Below are positions 23,001-24,299 of a stretch of DNA of 24,299 nucleotides, piece after piece; position 1 is the first letter of the stretch, and each line of letters opens with the position of its first letter. The stretch lies in NCBI GenBank assembly GCA_900755985.1, contig CAAEIL010000232.1, positions 1 to 24,299 on the forward strand, read 5' to 3'. The translations under genes were made by a program, and so were the position numbers. A model generated the notes under the pieces. It did not search any database. It saw only the letters and a list, made by a program, of their open reading frames with translations, and was not told the origin of the DNA. Source of the DNA: Bacteroidales bacterium (GTDB lineage: Bacteria > Bacteroidota > Bacteroidia > Bacteroidales > Muribaculaceae).

Positions 23001-23267
23001 GTATGTTACCTTGTGGGGAATGACGATGTCGCCTTCATATGCGGCAGGGCCAGCTTCGCCTTGGGTGACTGTGGTGCCGGCTTTCTGTGCGGTGAGTTCT
23101 AACTCTGTGGTCTGTTTAGAGCCGGTTTTCCAGATGATGCCGTCGGCGGCGAAGATATAGGCCTTGTAGGCTGCCGATGCATCAAACATGAGAGCGGAGA
23201 CACCCACTGCAACGAAGAGTGTAGCTGAGCGCATAACACTCTTGGTGATAGATGTAAATAGTTTCAT
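20031..23267 (-). CDS. BspA-like leucine-rich-repeat surface protein with type IX secretion tail
   Basis: The ATG at 23267 gives 1079 residues starting with a signal peptide (MKLFTSITKSVMRSATLFVA, then SALMFDASAA). An in-frame ATG at 23351 would add 28 residues but lies at the predicted transcription start. From about residue 60 to 590 there are BspA/LRR_5 repeats with the pattern xxFxxCxxLxxVxxP, for example VFQGCTGLTEISIPGSL and CFANCASLKKVTLPEGV. The region from about 600 to 990 is beta-rich and not recognised. The last 82 residues look like a type IX sorting domain (VVSVYALNGTMV, LPAGAYIV, KNAVAKVVK). BspA-like proteins mediate adhesion to host or other bacteria. The gene stands alone, with its own promoter and terminator. 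Confidence 0.88.
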   Translation of the reverse strand: MKLFTSITKSVMRSATLFVAVGVSALMFDASAAYKAYIFAADGIIWKTGSKQTTELELTAQKAGTTVTQGEAGPAAYEGDIVIPHKVTYNGKEYTVVKIGTAFNKNEKITSVTFAEGHTNISRAAFQNDVNLTKVTLPSTLAKMESQVFQGCTGLTEISIPGSLTNLDDTQFSGCTNLSKLTILDGAAPLVITTQAFTDDALGNLKELVLGRQMGATTPDAAPFRRLKSLEKITISGSALTFSESAFEGCSALKTVVIENQPTSFGTMMFAGTGLEEFNYPASVTSVSTSCFANCASLKKVTLPEGVTRIEPMAFQNSGLISMEFPSTLTSIGQMAFSGSKFAGEVTFNQGLKTLGIQAFANTAITKVTFPASLESLADGAFMGCTALAAFVVDPANTVFKTDKDNSYVWGVYGEKDGVAQNNLYCFAPASAVTEINHNFHIIHPYACYKANGLTKVNFGEWCRTWGDYCLAETSIKSLSLKGEIGRYVARSSALETLTVDNVEVPFGVAMDCKALNNVEFKQNVTVVKQDAFNGCSALKALNLGNIVSILEADCFSNSGIKDLTVGAAIPAGMAEGVFTAESGITVTVPADYAQAYKEADGWKLLNIVGDANLAAGPTDMGMPAGLYYAGEDGKIHGAYADGGNATFDVGGAPHTFQLVEFKNRIYGASAGQKFVYSATSGSEGDGKLFYLSQVGGNLFQAVVLDNYGLNAYKDPFGLYIYGEDLFVNDRNVCIRKIPASGIALNAATFPSWMENNWMGFYNQEWSYGCIKCGWAVTTGTDGEGNDVPEYWVGMKYNGNGIYRFRDEHIGEAGKTGPKPENGTFINACSPIFTTFYIDEANQQLYLYLETTGGTEETITKGGLYRIEMSKLLATPNPSKFSDLEPQLIDGSPVKYEGSATNEHVGISQLSPDGKGYLYWCYRAPTPEEAAKNEAQDFTTQVKGQYWWADKYDEANPLHHSGIKRIKLGEANPQVEMVVPGVNGYGIVPVNYEGSTTPDLSVGTIVSENANDALVVNGTEITVQADAVVSVYALNGTMVSFKTVAAGQTVSVAELPAGAYIVSAALANGKNAVAKVVK

Positions 23268-23358
23268 GAATGAAATTTGAATTGATTGATATTTAAGGAT
23301 TTTATTGTATTCAAGGTGTTTTTTATGGCCGTCAGGTATAATGGACTCCAATTATCTG

Positions 23359-23388
23359 CAAATTTAGTTATTTTATGAATGTAAGCAA
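23359..23388 (-). promoter_or_regulatory. Promoter of the BspA-like gene (TTG-N19-TAAATTTG)
   Basis: On the minus strand TTG at 23388-23386 is followed after exactly 19 bp by TAAATTTG at 23366-23359, a full consensus match. The predicted start near 23352 leaves a leader of about 85 nt before the ATG at 23267. The remaining gap up to 23555 shows no gene I can support. Confidence 0.75.
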
Positions 23389-23555
23389 GTGTTTAATGTG
23401 TTAAAATTGCGTTTGGACCGATTTTTTTATTAAAAAAGCTTTATTTCAGAAGTTTTGATTGTGATATTATCGGATATGCTATGTCCCGTAATGTTCTGTA
23501 TGCAGGGCAAGGAAAATATTTGGTATCATGCGCGTGTAGATATCGGAAATTTATC

Positions 23556-23563
23556 TAAATTTG
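23556..23563 (+). promoter_or_regulatory. Candidate promoter of the flippase gene, -7 element TAAATTTG
   Basis: A full match to TAnnTTTG with a near-match GTG at 23534-23536, 19 bp upstream. Transcription would start at about 23569, i.e. at the flippase ATG itself. Either the mRNA is leaderless or the match is a coincidence and the real promoter is further upstream. Confidence 0.4.
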
Positions 23564-23568
23564 CGGCA

Positions 23569-24299
23569 ATGCCGTCATTGTCGCGAAATACTGTCTTGCT
23601 TGCCGCACGCACTTGTGTCAGTGTGGTCATCGGTTTGGTGACCTCGCGTCTTGTGCTGATGGCTCTCGGAGCCGAAGGCTATGGCCTTTATGCGGTGACG
23701 GCTTCGCTTGTGGCATTGTTCGATTTTGTCAACCAGTCGATGGCCGGGGCTTCGCTGCGCTTTATGTCGTACGAGCTTGGTCGCGGTGGTTCTTTGAGGC
23801 GTGTTTTCAGGGCTTCGCTGCGAGTTCAGCTGGTTTTAGCGACATGTTTTGTCGTCATGGCAGAGACTGTGGGACTGTGGTATGTCAATGCCCGGCTCAA
23901 TGTCGGAGCCGAGAGTTTGCCTACCGTAAATTTTGTATATCAGATGGTAATTCTGGCAGCCGTTTTTTCTCTGCTGAAGACACCGGCCCTGTCTCTGCTT
24001 ATGGCTCGCGAACGCATGTCGGCGTATGCCGGTCTGGAGATAGCGACGGCAGCTTTGCGGCTGTGTCTTGTCATCGGTCTGTGCTATGGTCTTGCCGGTG
24101 GCGGTATCGACGGATATTCGGTTTTGATTGCTGCTGTGTCTTTGGTTTCGGCTGCGGCATTTGCGACGGTTGCTTTGCGCGACAGTTCATTGCGCGTGCC
24201 CGCTGCCGGCAGTGAGGCCGACCGCTTAGGACTGTGGGGTCTGCTGCGCTTTTCGGTGCTCGACCTTGCGGGTAATATGGCGGGGGGCTTTTCGACTCA
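23569..24299 (+). CDS. Polysaccharide flippase, Wzx/MATE-like superfamily (partial, 3' end outside the window)
   Basis: The frame stays open from an ATG at 23569 to the right edge, giving 243 codons. The N-terminus (SRNTVLLAARTCVSVVIGLV, then TSRLVLMALGAEGYGLYAV) is the typical start of Bacteroidota Wzx-type lipid-linked oligosaccharide flippases, with a first helix followed by the LGxxxYGLY motif. Further helices lie at about residues 45-60, 85-105, 120-145, 155-180 and 185-205. The frame is also open upstream to an ATG at 23500 and beyond, but that sequence has no hydrophobic or family-like character. Such flippases usually head capsule or exopolysaccharide loci, so glycosyltransferases are likely to follow beyond the window. 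Confidence 0.85.
   Translation, partial: MPSLSRNTVLLAARTCVSVVIGLVTSRLVLMALGAEGYGLYAVTASLVALFDFVNQSMAGASLRFMSYELGRGGSLRRVFRASLRVQLVLATCFVVMAETVGLWYVNARLNVGAESLPTVNFVYQMVILAAVFSLLKTPALSLLMARERMSAYAGLEIATAALRLCLVIGLCYGLAGGGIDGYSVLIAAVSLVSAAAFATVALRDSSLRVPAAGSEADRLGLWGLLRFSVLDLAGNMAGGFST

Noticed and set aside
1..24299. CRISPR arrays, tRNA or rRNA genes, insertion sequences, prophage genes
   Set aside because: No regularly spaced repeats, cloverleaf-like sequences, transposase or phage-type proteins were seen on either strand.

Overview
The window looks like chromosomal DNA from a Bacteroidales bacterium, probably of the Muribaculaceae or a close relative. This is an inference from several signs. 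The gene content includes GldH, a ZapA/RNase Y/RicT cluster, a BspA-like leucine-rich-repeat protein with a type IX secretion tail, and Bacteroidota-style secreted proteins. Promoters match the Bacteroidota -7 element TAnnTTTG, and Shine-Dalgarno sequences are not evident. No tRNA, rRNA, CRISPR array or insertion sequence was recognised.

Layout. 1-1059 (-) is most of a carbon-starvation transporter CstA, cut by the left edge. 1236-11418 (-) is a long co-directional run read from right to left: a coiled-coil protein, ZapA, RNase Y, RicT, GldH, a HAD phosphatase, an M24 aminopeptidase, a CCA-type tRNA nucleotidyltransferase, QueD, QueE and a secreted PD40-like protein. It starts at a promoter at 11434-11441 and ends at a strong terminator at 1151-1185. 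Several junctions overlap or are under 30 bp, so much of it is probably co-transcribed. The zapA-rny gap holds two hairpins that may split it.

11662-14077 (-) is a second unit: two tandem PEGA-domain secreted paralogs and a secreted 205-aa protein. Its leader of about 270 nt is highly structured and carries its own terminator-like hairpin. 14187-15851 (-) is a single secreted protein with its own promoter and terminator. 15946-18316 (-) is the pta-ackA acetate/acetyl-phosphate operon. 18400-18934 (+) holds two small membrane proteins, divergent from pta. 19016-19543 (-) is rplS with its own promoter and leader. 19544-20030 is a non-coding-looking stretch with a palindrome, a possible 29-codon ORF and four consecutive hairpins. 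19965-23388 (-) is a 1079-aa BspA-like surface protein. 23569-24299 (+) is the start of a polysaccharide flippase, cut by the right edge.

The best candidates for something undescribed are the structured leader in front of the PEGA tandem pair (13841-14065), the hairpin cluster at 19763-19892, and the rny-ricT adjacency, which suggests that RNase Y is regulated by a Ric-type factor here as in Bacillus.
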